A stretch of DNA of 64,000 nt, from the NCBI GenBank assembly GCA_964450385.1, contig CAYVEC010000002.1, positions 62,001 through 126,000 of the forward strand. The letters run 5' to 3'. The stretch comes from JAKLFA01 sp964450385. GTDB lineage: Bacteria > Omnitrophota > Gorgyraeia > Zapsychrales > JANLHA01. Each line of letters begins with the position of its first letter. The first letter of the stretch is position 1. A program made the translations under genes and the position numbers. A model generated the notes under the pieces. It was not told where the DNA came from. It saw nothing but the letters and a program-made list of their open reading frames with translations, and did no database searches. This document shows positions 17,773-26,600 of the stretch, in pieces.

Positions 17773-18204
17773 CTATTCCTCCTTGACCCAATTCGTCACA
17801 TCATCATCACTCTCAATGCCGTCAGGACCTAATGAAAAAAGATCATACCCCTCTGCATTCTGGGTCCCCGGATACCGATACCCATAGGCATTCCCCCAGG
17901 GGTCGTGCGGGATGACCTTCTTTTTCAGATACGGTCCGCGCCAATTATTCACAAGCGGCGGGACCTCCGGGGCCCGGATCAGGGCCGCGAGCCCCTGCTC
18001 CGTCGTGGGATATCGCCCGTTATCCAGCTCATAAAGGTCCAGGGCGGCCATCAGGTTCGCCTCAATATCGACCCGCGCCGCGGAGTGCCTGGCCTGCTCC
18101 CCCCTCCCGGCAATGTTCGGGACCACCATGGCCGCGATAACCCCAATGATCATCACCACCAATAATATCTCAACCAGCGTAAATCCCCGTCGTTCTGAAC
18201 GCAT
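17773..18204 (-). CDS. gspG: GspG major pseudopilin
   Basis: A 143-residue major pseudopilin: leader MRSERRG, cleavage before FTLVEILLVVMIIGVIAAMV with Glu at +5, and the conserved GspG core (DNGRYPTTEQGLAAL, GPYLKK, DPWGNAYGYRYPG, YDLFSLGPDG). The last part carries the acidic residues that bind calcium in GspG proteins. It builds the periplasmic pseudopilus driven by GspE/F. Confidence 0.95.
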   Translation of the reverse strand: MRSERRGFTLVEILLVVMIIGVIAAMVVPNIAGRGEQARHSAARVDIEANLMAALDLYELDNGRYPTTEQGLAALIRAPEVPPLVNNWRGPYLKKKVIPHDPWGNAYGYRYPGTQNAEGYDLFSLGPDGIESDDDVTNWVKEE

Positions 18205-18221
18205 TCTCGCCTCCTACTCAA

Positions 18222-19436
18222 TTATTGGACCATCATGTTCATCCGAAAGACCGGCAAGACCAGGGCCAGGACAATGAATCCGACGGCGAGCCCCAACCCG
18301 AGGATCAAGGCCGGTTCGAGTAATGTGCTCACCAGACGGGTCACCGCATCGAGCTGCCGCTTATAAAAATCTGCGAGTTTTTCAAACCCCCTCGCCAATT
18401 CCCCTGACTCTTCCCCAAGTGTCACAAAATCAACCACAAGGTCAAAAAAGAACCGTCCTTTTTTCAGCGCCGCGCTCAACCGCTCTCCGTCTCGAACATC
18501 TTCGATCACCTGCTGCATATCGTCCTGGGCCGTCCGCCAGCCCGTCGATCCTGCGGTGGCCTGAAGGGCCGCGATCACATCAACCCCGCCTGACAACAGG
18601 GCCCCGAGCATCCGGCTCCAGCGCTCAAACACCGCGCTCTTCAACAGCCTGCCGATGACTGGCAAACCGAGGACCGCGCCCTCCCAATAGAGCCGATGAC
18701 GGCCATGACGCCACACGGCGCGGCCATAAAAACCGGCCGCGATCACCAGAAGCGCCCCGACCCACCACAACCGAGAACAGAGATCGCTCACTGACATCAA
18801 GATAACGGTCGGCCAGGGAAGCGATTGCCCGATATCATCGAAAAGACCAGCCATCCGAGGGATCACCCAGACAAGAAGGACCGACATCGTCGCGATCCCG
18901 ACAACGATGATAAAGGCCGGATACAACAGGCTCATCATCACCTGCTGCCGAAGCCGATGCCGCGCCTCGAGCACATCGGCGAGACGCGCCATCATAGCCC
19001 CAAGCTGACCGCTCATCTCACCGACCCGCGCCATCTGGACCATCTCTTCAGAAAAAACATCACGGTGCTGTTCCATGGCGGCTGAGACCGACGCCCCATC
19101 ACGAACAGCCGCGGCCATCTCGGTCAAAAGGGCCTCGACCCCAGGATGCCGCGTCTGGGTCTGAAGGGCGGCCAAGGCCGCAGCTACCGGAAGCCCATGG
19201 TCCAAAAGATCGCTCCAGTGACGGATCAACATGACGGTGTCCCCCTCTGAAACACGCGGACCCCGCGCCCCACGACGCCTCTCCCTGCGCGCCGAAGGCT
19301 GAACGCCGACGACCTCTAAAGGGACCATCCCCTGACCGTTCAACTGCCGGATCGCGCCTGCGGCGCTCTCCGCACTGATCTCGCCTCGAACGATCTTGTG
19401 CGGCCCCTGTTTCGCTGTATAAGAAAAAGTAAGCAC
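18222..19436 (-). CDS. gspF: GspF inner-membrane platform protein
   Basis: A 404-residue T2SF protein: N-terminal domain FSYTAKQGPHKIVRGEISA, two cytoplasmic helical bundles each ending in conserved Gly/Glu-rich segments (ARVGEMSGQLG; LGEESGELARGFEKLADFY) and three predicted TM segments (near 170-190, 220-235, 375-400). It is the inner-membrane core that transmits GspE rotation to pseudopilin insertion. Start is GTG with a long G-rich SD. It lies 22 bases after gspE. Confidence 0.95.
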   Translation of the reverse strand: MLTFSYTAKQGPHKIVRGEISAESAAGAIRQLNGQGMVPLEVVGVQPSARRERRRGARGPRVSEGDTVMLIRHWSDLLDHGLPVAAALAALQTQTRHPGVEALLTEMAAAVRDGASVSAAMEQHRDVFSEEMVQMARVGEMSGQLGAMMARLADVLEARHRLRQQVMMSLLYPAFIIVVGIATMSVLLVWVIPRMAGLFDDIGQSLPWPTVILMSVSDLCSRLWWVGALLVIAAGFYGRAVWRHGRHRLYWEGAVLGLPVIGRLLKSAVFERWSRMLGALLSGGVDVIAALQATAGSTGWRTAQDDMQQVIEDVRDGERLSAALKKGRFFFDLVVDFVTLGEESGELARGFEKLADFYKRQLDAVTRLVSTLLEPALILGLGLAVGFIVLALVLPVFRMNMMVQ

Positions 19437-19458
19437 CCCCCCTCCCGTCGATCACCGG

Positions 19459-21162
19459 CTAAGCCGTCTCCTCCCTCGTCACCCTCAGAACCTCATCGAT
19501 CGTTGTGATGCCCCGCTGAACCTTGTCCCAGCCGTCCTCCGCCATCGTGGTCATCCCCTTAGCCGCGGCAAGGGAACGGATCTGCTCAACTGAGGCCTTC
19601 CGCACGATCATCTCCTTCATTTCCTCATTAAGGACAAGAAATTCATAGATCCCCTCCCGTCCATAAAACCCCGTCTCGCCACACGCGGCACAGCCCTGCC
19701 CCCGATACACGGTCACCGATCCCGGATCAATATCCAGACCCAACCCCGCGACAAGGGCCGGATCAGCGGGGATCGCAGTCTTGCACCCGGGGCAGATCCG
19801 TCGGACAAGCCGCTGGGCGATAAAGCAGTGAACAGAGTTCGCGACCATATAGGGCTCCACCCCCATATCGATCAACCGGGCGATCCCGCTCACCGCGTCA
19901 TTCGTATGCAGCGTCGAGAAGACCAGATGCCCGGTCATCGCGATCTGGATCGCGATCTCGGCGGTCTCATGGTCCCGGACCTCCCCGACCATCATCACAT
20001 CGGGATCGTGGCGCAGCATGGACCTCAGCCCCGAGGCAAAGGTGAAATTCAAGATGGGATTGATCTGAAGCTGAACGACGCCGGGAAGCTGATATTCGAT
20101 CGGGTCTTCGATGGTAATAATCTTGCGCTGGGCATGATTGATCCGGGCGAGGCATGAATACAGCGTCGTGGTCTTGCCGCTCCCGGTCGGACCGGTCACA
20201 AAAATGATCCCGTAGGGACGACGGACAAGCCGATCGAGCACGGCGAGGTTCGTTGGAGAAAGCCCGAGCTCAGAAAAATCATAGAGTTTGTTCGAACTAA
20301 GGATGCGGATCACAACGCTCTCGCCATACGACGTCGGGAGAAACGAGACCCGAAGATCAAGATCGACCTCACCGGCCTTGACCTGGAACCGGCCGTCCTG
20401 GGGCCGGCGCTTTTCAGCGATATTCAGATTGGACAGGATCTTGATGCGCGAATTGATCGCCTCGCGGAAGAACCAGATATTCGACGGCGTATGGACATCA
20501 ACGAGAACTCCATCGATCCGGTAGCGGATCTTGAGCTGCTGCTCATAAGGTTCAATATGAATATCGGTCGCGCGCTTCAGATGCGCCTCGCGCAAGAGCT
20601 GATTGATGAATTTGGCGATCGACGCCTCGGATTCGATCTCGGTCAAATTATCAACCTCGGGTCCAACGGCCGCCGGCTCGTCCCCGCGTTGCCCCATCAT
20701 CGCATCGATCGTCTCAGCCCCAATCCCGTAATATTTTCCAATGGCCTTGGCCAAGTCCTTAGCCCCGGCGAGGACCATCTTGATGCGCCCGGGCCATGCC
20801 GTTTCAAGGACATCGATCATCTGAAGGTCGCCGGGATGATGGGCCGCAACCGTCAGGGTCTCGCCCTCGCAGGCAATAGGCAGAACATTCCATTGGGTTG
20901 CGTATTTCGCGGGGATCTTATTTAAGACTTCAGGATTCAGAACGAGGTCCGAGACATCAACATAATCATATCCGAGCTGACCGGCGAGGATAGGCAGAAA
21001 AAGCTGCTCCTCTTCAAGGAAGCCGAGCCGGAGTAAAACGACTCCGAGAAGTTCACCCGAGCGTTTCTGTTCATCAAGGGCTTGGACCAGCTGTTGTTCA
21101 GTAATCAGTCCATGATCGATCAACAGAGCGCCCAGAGGCATTGAATGTTCTAAATTCTCCAT
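19459..21162 (-). CDS. gspE: GspE / PilB-type secretion ATPase
   Basis: A 567-residue hexameric traffic ATPase. Residues 1-145 form a MshEN-type N-terminal domain (LGALLIDHGLITEQQL). Then Walker A GPTGSGKT (324-331), Asp box IEDPIEYQ, Walker B region DPDVMMVGEVRD (386-397) and the tetra-Cys zinc domain (CPGC at 457-460, and a second pair in QGCAACGETGFYGREG). It powers pseudopilus assembly. MshEN domains can bind c-di-GMP, of interest because two HD-GYP phosphodiesterase-type proteins lie in the window; binding here is untested. Confidence 0.95.
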   Translation of the reverse strand: MENLEHSMPLGALLIDHGLITEQQLVQALDEQKRSGELLGVVLLRLGFLEEEQLFLPILAGQLGYDYVDVSDLVLNPEVLNKIPAKYATQWNVLPIACEGETLTVAAHHPGDLQMIDVLETAWPGRIKMVLAGAKDLAKAIGKYYGIGAETIDAMMGQRGDEPAAVGPEVDNLTEIESEASIAKFINQLLREAHLKRATDIHIEPYEQQLKIRYRIDGVLVDVHTPSNIWFFREAINSRIKILSNLNIAEKRRPQDGRFQVKAGEVDLDLRVSFLPTSYGESVVIRILSSNKLYDFSELGLSPTNLAVLDRLVRRPYGIIFVTGPTGSGKTTTLYSCLARINHAQRKIITIEDPIEYQLPGVVQLQINPILNFTFASGLRSMLRHDPDVMMVGEVRDHETAEIAIQIAMTGHLVFSTLHTNDAVSGIARLIDMGVEPYMVANSVHCFIAQRLVRRICPGCKTAIPADPALVAGLGLDIDPGSVTVYRGQGCAACGETGFYGREGIYEFLVLNEEMKEMIVRKASVEQIRSLAAAKGMTTMAEDGWDKVQRGITTIDEVLRVTREETA

Positions 21163-21212
21163 GATCCATCATCCGCTCGGGCATCGACCGATGAAATCGC
21201 ACCTGTCATGAA

Positions 21213-22700
21213 TTATGACGATGTGTCCAATTTCCAAAAAATCACATATTCCGTATTAACGACCCGCAGCTTGTCCATGCGAAAGGCCCCGCCAAGGACC
21301 GGCAGGTCCCCCAGGACCGGCACCTTCAAGGTCCGGGCCACCGACTCGGTCTTTATGAGCCCGCCGAGGACCACATAGGATCCGGCCTCGAATTGGACCT
21401 GGAACTTCTTTCCAGGATCGATGATGCCGCCAAGGCCCTTATCCGATTCTCCCATCCAAAAAAGCCGTGGATACACCGCGAATTGGATCATCTCATCCGG
21501 TAAAAATGACGCAGCCATCTCCGCCTGTATTTTAAACCCATCGGGATCGAGCATGACATCCTTGTCTTTGACCAGAAGGGGCGAAAATGGGCTCGTCGTG
21601 TCAATCACCGCGACCCGCTGCTCTTCTGCGGTCAGCGGGATCGACCAGGTCGAGAGGTCCTCGACAAAGCCAACCGCGTCCAAGGCCTCAAGGAGTACCT
21701 TGAAGTCCTCTTCATTTAAGATCCCAATCTTGAAAATCAACCCCGGCGGTTCCGAAGCACACTCGGCGCACTCGAACTGTTGATATTGACTGATGATCGC
21801 GGCCCAATCAACACCGTTCGCGTACTCTTCGTTAAGCCGGATCCGCACGACCCTCACCTTAACGGTGAGCTCAACCTTACGATCAGCCTCACGGATCGCC
21901 GCAGCGATCTTTTCAAGGGCCGCGGCCGAGTCCGTGACCGAAATGGAATTCTTAGCTGAATTGACCTCAAGACGACCGACATCCTTCGTCAAGAACTTAG
22001 CCGCCAGGGACTGGACCTTTTCCGCGCGGGCGAACTGAAGGACAAAATCCTGGGTCACAGCCTCAACATCGCGATCCGTGACCGCGCGCGCGATCGTTTC
22101 AACCGCCGCGGGGGTATCAACGATAATGACCTGCCGATTTTTATCATCCATAAAAATCAAGCCCCCCTCGTTCGACAACGGGCGGACCATCGGTTCGATC
22201 ATCGACGGCGACTGGTATCGAAGGCTGATCACCCGGACGGCGCGCTCAGGCTTAAAGGCCTTGCCATAACGATCAGCATACGCCTGACGAGGCATAACAA
22301 TCGCCATCCCGTCTTCGATTTCGTAGGCCAGATCATATCTGAGGGCCGCGATATCGAAAAGGTCTTCAACAGAGACGTCCTTTACGGCGAGGCCGATGGC
22401 CGGCTCAATCCGAGCCGTCTCAGCGACGATGATCGTCCATCCCGTCATCCGAGCCATCTCATCAAACAGCCCGCCAACTGTTTTCGCCTGAAGATCAACC
22501 GCGGGGAAACGCTCGCCGAGTGCCCGAGGCTGAGCAACGGGGAAGGCCGCGGGCGCGTCATTCGTTGAGACAGCGGGCCCGCCTTCATAGGCATTCAGCA
22601 TCCGCTCGATATCAACGCGACGCTCATCCTGGGCCCGTGCCCCTGAAGCCGATAAAAACACGGCCACAACCGTTGTCACAATATAAAAATGAATACGCAA
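21213..22700 (-). CDS. Second, divergent secretin-like protein heading the T2S operon
   Basis: About 495 residues with a signal peptide (IVTTVVAVFLSASGARA), an STN-like domain (VDLQAKTVGGLFDEMARMTG), two N-repeat-like segments (VISLRYQSPSMIEPMVRPL; DFVLQFARAEKVQSLAAKFL) and a secretin end (GSYVVLGGLIKTES, then VPVLGDLPVLGGAFR). The core is shorter and more divergent than in the gspD gene and lacks the Thr-rich gate-like region. It may be an accessory periplasmic ring or a second gate. The TTG at 22700 is chosen: AAAGGA sits seven bases upstream and translation gives a clean signal peptide; ATGs at 22727/22724 have no SD. Confidence 0.75.
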   Translation of the reverse strand: MRIHFYIVTTVVAVFLSASGARAQDERRVDIERMLNAYEGGPAVSTNDAPAAFPVAQPRALGERFPAVDLQAKTVGGLFDEMARMTGWTIIVAETARIEPAIGLAVKDVSVEDLFDIAALRYDLAYEIEDGMAIVMPRQAYADRYGKAFKPERAVRVISLRYQSPSMIEPMVRPLSNEGGLIFMDDKNRQVIIVDTPAAVETIARAVTDRDVEAVTQDFVLQFARAEKVQSLAAKFLTKDVGRLEVNSAKNSISVTDSAAALEKIAAAIREADRKVELTVKVRVVRIRLNEEYANGVDWAAIISQYQQFECAECASEPPGLIFKIGILNEEDFKVLLEALDAVGFVEDLSTWSIPLTAEEQRVAVIDTTSPFSPLLVKDKDVMLDPDGFKIQAEMAASFLPDEMIQFAVYPRLFWMGESDKGLGGIIDPGKKFQVQFEAGSYVVLGGLIKTESVARTLKVPVLGDLPVLGGAFRMDKLRVVNTEYVIFWKLDTSS

Positions 22701-22739
22701 CCATGTTTCCTTTCGCTCATACATCATTATTGCTAATCT

Positions 22740-22745
22740 ATTATA
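22740..22745 (-). promoter_or_regulatory. -10 box of the T2S operon promoter
   Basis: The minus strand reads TATAAT here within an AT-rich gap between the CPBP gene end and the first secretin gene. Initiation near 22733 would give a leader of about 33 bases to the TTG at 22700. No clear -35 at 16-18 bases. Confidence 0.45.
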
Positions 22746-22780
22746 AACGAAATTTCTAATAGTTATAATACAAGTATTTT

Positions 22781-24118
22781 TTATTTTGGGAGACCTTCTG
22801 ACTGCCCGTCCGCACAATCGCGCCCTGAATCAACGGGCACCTCTCTGCCCATGCTCTCGAAGATCGCATGCGCCTCAGCGATCCGCCCCAATCTCAACAA
22901 GGCCTCGGCCTGCGTCAAACGATACACCGACCGGCCAGGAACATAGACCAATGCCTGATTAATCGCGTCAAGCCCCCGGTCAAAATCCCCCTCTTCGTCC
23001 ATATAGTACCAGGCGAGTTCATAGAGCGCCTCGGGATTCTGCGGACGCTCTTCGAGGCTCTTCTCTAAAAGCCGCTTGGCCTCACAGGGGCCCAGGTCTT
23101 CCGCACGATAGAGATACTCCGCATACGAGGGATTAAACACCCCCAAGAGGATGACCGGGACCACGACCATCGTGGCATTAAAAAAATAATGGGCGATCAC
23201 GCTCGGCCATACCGATCCGCTCCAGGCGCGGAACAGCGTCAAGACCATCCCCAAGACCAGGATGATAACGACGGCGAGCGGGTCTCCGGCATATTGATCA
23301 AGGTGCATCCCCGTAAAGATCAACGCGCTCATGAGCACCGCGATCCCCCGTCCCTTGATCTGATCAATCACGTAATAAAAATAGCCTCTAAAAAAGATCT
23401 CTTCCAAAAGCGGAGCGACTCCGACAGCAACAAATAAAAACATCATGGCCATGCCCGATGAGTCGGCCATGTCGAGGAACTCGCTGAATGGCGTCGCCGG
23501 CTGGACTTGACGAAAAAAGAGCAGTGTTGAAGCAACGAGGGCCAGTCCCGCGCCCGCGAAGGCAGCCGCAGACCACGTCATAAGGCGCTGATGCCGATGA
23601 CACACGGTCAGCCCCAAGAGCTCTTTAAGGTCCAATCCTGGGAACCGGCGAGCGCCTATAACGATGAGGCCCATCATCAACAGCCCGCCGAAAAACGAAA
23701 GGAGCAGGATCCAGAAGACCAGCGGCATCGCGTGCCCCCACCCGGACTTCGCGGCCCGAAGGATCACCGACACGGCAATCATACCTACAAACCACTGGAA
23801 AATAACACCGATAGCCTCAATCCCGAGGACAAAACGGTACGACGGGCTGGCCGGGGCATAATGTCCCCGCTCCGCAAACACACACATCGCCTTCCTCCGA
23901 CGGAGGACATGTGCGGCCGCGACCAGGGCGAGCGCCAGGACAGCCGCGCCGTCGAACCCGTCGATCTGGGCAGCAAGGACAACTGATATCACCGCGAGCG
24001 CCCCGGTCAAGAGAAAGTGGAATGAAAAGACCTCGCGAAAAACATCACGTCCGACCTTTTTGATCAACAAGAAATCACTAAACAAGAGAACGGGCAAGAT
24101 AACAAATGCGGTATCCAT
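22781..24118 (-). CDS. CPBP-family (CAAX-like/ABI) membrane protease with C-terminal TPR
   Basis: A 445-residue polytopic protein (about eight TM segments). The CPBP/Abi motifs are complete: EE at 239-240 with R244 (LLEEIFFRGYF), H272 (FTGMHLDQ) and H310/N314 (IAHYFFNATM), the predicted glutamate-type intramembrane protease site. After the last TM, residues 360-440 form TPR-like helical pairs (NPEALYELAWYYMDEEGDF; GRSVYRLTQAEALLRLGRI), a soluble tail not found in most CPBP proteins. It is the last gene of the 25.8-22.8 kb operon. Substrate unknown. Confidence 0.88.
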   Translation of the reverse strand: MDTAFVILPVLLFSDFLLIKKVGRDVFREVFSFHFLLTGALAVISVVLAAQIDGFDGAAVLALALVAAAHVLRRRKAMCVFAERGHYAPASPSYRFVLGIEAIGVIFQWFVGMIAVSVILRAAKSGWGHAMPLVFWILLLSFFGGLLMMGLIVIGARRFPGLDLKELLGLTVCHRHQRLMTWSAAAFAGAGLALVASTLLFFRQVQPATPFSEFLDMADSSGMAMMFLFVAVGVAPLLEEIFFRGYFYYVIDQIKGRGIAVLMSALIFTGMHLDQYAGDPLAVVIILVLGMVLTLFRAWSGSVWPSVIAHYFFNATMVVVPVILLGVFNPSYAEYLYRAEDLGPCEAKRLLEKSLEERPQNPEALYELAWYYMDEEGDFDRGLDAINQALVYVPGRSVYRLTQAEALLRLGRIAEAHAIFESMGREVPVDSGRDCADGQSEGLPK

Positions 24119-24143
24119 GCTGTTCGAATTCCCCCGACGCCTC

Positions 24144-24545
24144 CTACGGCACCAATGATTGGACCCACTGATTCCCCGAAGATCCCTTCGCCGAAACAGA
24201 GATCACCCGATGAAGAGACCCGTCTTGATTGTAGAGCCTCACCTCACCGCTCGCCTTGGTCCAAACGGCCTCAAGAGGCCCCTCACGATAATATTGACGC
24301 CTCACGATCATCTGGCCATCACGGAAGATCGCATCCCTGAACAACGGCCCATGACGATAAAAAACCTTCTTCCGCACAAGCGAACCCTCTTTATACCACC
24401 ATATCCGCCGAACATGACCATTGCTGTAATATTCGCGCTGCGCCCCGTTCAGCGGCCGCTCCTTGGCCCATGACGGAAACGGCATCACGACAAGCCCCCA
24501 CACAGAGACCACGGCCACCCACAGCACAAGACCTCGGATCCTCAT
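24144..24545 (-). CDS. Exported MORN-variant (MORN_2-like) repeat protein
   Basis: A 133-residue protein with a signal peptide (IRGLVLWVAVVSVWGLVV... SWA) and four short repeats of the Tyr/Gly type: REYYSNGHVRRIWWYKEGSL, VFYRHGPLFRDAIFRDGQM, QYYREGPLEAVWT, VRLYNQDGSLHRV. These resemble the MORN_2 (toxin-antitoxin YwqK-like) repeats. The ATG at 24545 follows AAAGGAG at eight bases; the longer frame lacks an SD. Function unknown; likely periplasmic. Confidence 0.7.
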   Translation of the reverse strand: MRIRGLVLWVAVVSVWGLVVMPFPSWAKERPLNGAQREYYSNGHVRRIWWYKEGSLVRKKVFYRHGPLFRDAIFRDGQMIVRRQYYREGPLEAVWTKASGEVRLYNQDGSLHRVISVSAKGSSGNQWVQSLVP

Positions 24546-24558
24546 CGGCTGTTCTCCT

Positions 24559-25299
24559 TTAATCATCCATGCCACCTGTCCCAAAAAGACGCTGGATTAT
24601 TGTAACACCCTTTGCCTGATCCATAAAGAACGGACTTGTGGCAATCGTCACGAGTCTCGCCTCCTTGAGCAAATCCCGGATCACCCGCATCTTTTTCGCC
24701 TCATCGATATATTCCATCGGCAGCGAAAAGATGTCGAGATCGATATCCACGGCTGCGGCCGGAGCGACCGTCCGGTCAAAGGCCGATGAGGAATCAATAA
24801 AAACCACCTCGGAAAAGAGGCCGTTCTTAAGGGCCGGCGGGATAAAATTGCCGACGTTGAGTTCCTCATTCACATACCTAAAGACCTCGGCCCACGAAGC
24901 CCCCGGCCCCGCAAGATCGATCCCGCGCGCCGGGACCCTGGTATCTTTATGCTGATCCACATGAATCAGGCGGCCTCCAGGCTCAATGACCCCGATCCTC
25001 ACCCCCCAAAACCAGAACATAAAAGCATGCTGATGATTATCAAAAACAAAGACATGCTGGCCCTGCCGCTCCCAATAAACAAAACGGGCAAGACCCACAC
25101 AGGGGCGCTCGGCCCCGTCATCAATGTCATCAAACACGATCTCATGTCCAACGGCCGTGTCCTTCCAGGTCCCTCTCACCAAAGGCGCCACATACAGCGA
25201 CCGGTGCTGCCGCCGCTCATAGGAAAAGGCATTGTTGCCTTTCGGTTCTGTAATAAAAAACCCCCGATAGAGGTCCTGCAGCGAGCAGATATCAGCCAT
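24559..25299 (-). CDS. UPF0489-like protein
   Basis: A 246-residue protein resembling the UPF0489 (C5orf22-type) family: VFVFDNHQHAFMFW (83-96) and LIHVDQHKDTR (111-121) provide the His/Asp-rich pair characteristic of that family, consistent with a metal site. The biochemical role of the family is not known to me. The ATG at 25299 is chosen because GGAGGGG precedes it and it overlaps the end of the upstream gene by eight bases, indicating coupling. Confidence 0.6.
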   Translation of the reverse strand: MADICSLQDLYRGFFITEPKGNNAFSYERRQHRSLYVAPLVRGTWKDTAVGHEIVFDDIDDGAERPCVGLARFVYWERQGQHVFVFDNHQHAFMFWFWGVRIGVIEPGGRLIHVDQHKDTRVPARGIDLAGPGASWAEVFRYVNEELNVGNFIPPALKNGLFSEVVFIDSSSAFDRTVAPAAAVDIDLDIFSLPMEYIDEAKKMRVIRDLLKEARLVTIATSPFFMDQAKGVTIIQRLFGTGGMDD

Positions 25300-25843
25300 T
25301 GCCCGCCCCTCCGCCGAGGGATCGCAAAAAAAGGCCGCGCGCCTCATCGACAAGGCGCCGCGGTGACGTCCCCTGCGCAAAGACATGCACACTCTCAAGT
25401 GATGACACGACCGGCCCCTGACAGCGGTCATCGAGCACGAACATCGGGATGTGACGAGCGATCGTGTCCTGCCGAAGCCGTTCGATAGCCATGAGGCTCC
25501 CTCCTTCGACCGATGACCAGTTCACAATGATGAGATCCGGGACTCGGCGTTCGACAATCGGAACGACATCCCTCCAACCATCAACGCCCACAGCCGCATA
25601 CCCGGCAATAAAAAATTCATACAGCACCGCCTCGCGCTCCCTCCCCGACATGAGGACGAGCACCGTCCTTTTCCTGAGCGTCTCGAGCCGGCGCTCCATC
25701 TCCTCAAGGAGATCGCTCGCGGTCTGGGGCGCGACCCCGAGATTCAAAAGTTTGTCAATGATATCCGATTTAAACAACCCCGCGGTGACCTGTTCCGCGA
25801 CAAAGGCATAGAGCTTGTTGATATCCTGATCCGAATTCTCCAC
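25292..25843 (-). CDS. Degenerate receiver (pseudo-REC) protein
   Basis: A 183-residue protein. Residues 1-55 are helical (KLYAFVAEQVTAGLFKSDIIDKLL), and 58-175 look like a CheY fold (TVLVLMSGREREAVLYEFF, DLIIVNWSS, IPMFVLDDR). The phosphorylation Asp position is Asn (IIVNW) and the acidic pair on strand 1 is missing, so it should not be a standard phospho-acceptor. Start is GTG. It heads the operon running to the CPBP protease. Confidence 0.6.
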   Translation of the reverse strand: MENSDQDINKLYAFVAEQVTAGLFKSDIIDKLLNLGVAPQTASDLLEEMERRLETLRKRTVLVLMSGREREAVLYEFFIAGYAAVGVDGWRDVVPIVERRVPDLIIVNWSSVEGGSLMAIERLRQDTIARHIPMFVLDDRCQGPVVSSLESVHVFAQGTSPRRLVDEARGLFLRSLGGGAGNG

Positions 25844-25910
25844 CGCCTCACCCCGTTCTCATGGCCAGCCGAAACGCCAAAAGAGGCCTTTTGTTTCTTC
25901 GATTTTCCGA

Positions 25911-25916
25911 TATAAT
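25911..25916 (+). promoter_or_regulatory. Possible -10 box (TATAAT) of the HAD gene
   Basis: TATAAT lies 19-25 bases before the two candidate ATGs. No SD is present before either ATG, so the leader would be very short. No good -35. Confidence 0.4.
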
Positions 25917-25935
25917 GAAACAAACTGATAACATA

Positions 25936-26592
25936 ATGCCCATGACGTCACGACCCATTCTTATCTTCGATTTCGATGGCACGATCGCCGACACACATCA
26001 ATATATCGTGGACGTCAGCAACCGCCTGGCCCTCGAATTCAATTATAACCAGATCTCTGACGAAGACTCTGTGCTCCTCAAGGATTTTTCAGTGCAAGAG
26101 GTCATCCGCCACCTCGAGGTTCCCCTGCTTAAGATCCCCGCCATCATCGCGCGGGCCAAAAAAGAATTCTATCAGGACATCCAGTCGATCCACCCGATCA
26201 AGGGCCTTCAAGAAGCCCTCGACGCCCTCAAGGCACGGGGAGTTGTGATCGGGATCCTTTCATCAAACGCGGCCGAGAATATCCACGCCTTTCTCCAGCG
26301 CCACGGGATCGACCATTTTGATTTCATCCATTCCACATCAAAGATCTGGGGAAAAGACATCTCGATCAAAGGACTCATCGCCGAGCACCATCTCAACCGC
26401 GATGACGTCATTTATATCGGTGACGAGATCCGAGATATCGCGGCGGCCCGCAAGGCCGGCGTGCGCGTCGCCGCCGTGACCTGGGGCTACAACTCCGCCC
26501 AGGCCCTTCAAAAAGAAGGCCCCGATGCCCTGCTCCATTTCCCCCATGAGCTTGTCAGCTTCTGCCATTCTCTTCAAGCCCCGCTCCGTTAA
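25936..26592 (+). CDS. HAD-superfamily phosphatase (phosphoglycolate phosphatase-like)
   Basis: About 218 residues. Motif I FDFDGTIADT has the nucleophile and acid/base Asp; motif II is GILSSN; motif III Lys is probably in DISIKGLIAEH; motif IV is VIYIGDEIRDIAAARKAG. The helical cap between motifs I and II is of the Gph/PgmB type. Likely a small-molecule phosphatase such as phosphoglycolate phosphatase; substrate unproven. Start is ambiguous among ATGs at 25915, 25936 and 25942, none with an SD. It converges on the IMPase gene with eight bases between stops. Confidence 0.85.
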   Translation: MPMTSRPILIFDFDGTIADTHQYIVDVSNRLALEFNYNQISDEDSVLLKDFSVQEVIRHLEVPLLKIPAIIARAKKEFYQDIQSIHPIKGLQEALDALKARGVVIGILSSNAAENIHAFLQRHGIDHFDFIHSTSKIWGKDISIKGLIAEHHLNRDDVIYIGDEIRDIAAARKAGVRVAAVTWGYNSAQALQKEGPDALLHFPHELVSFCHSLQAPLR

Positions 26593-26600
26593 GCGCCGGC

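Noticed and set aside
22700..22817. Longer N-terminus of the second secretin, starting at 22817
   Set aside because: It would overlap the CPBP gene end, cross the predicted promoter and precede the signal peptide with 39 residues lacking an SD.
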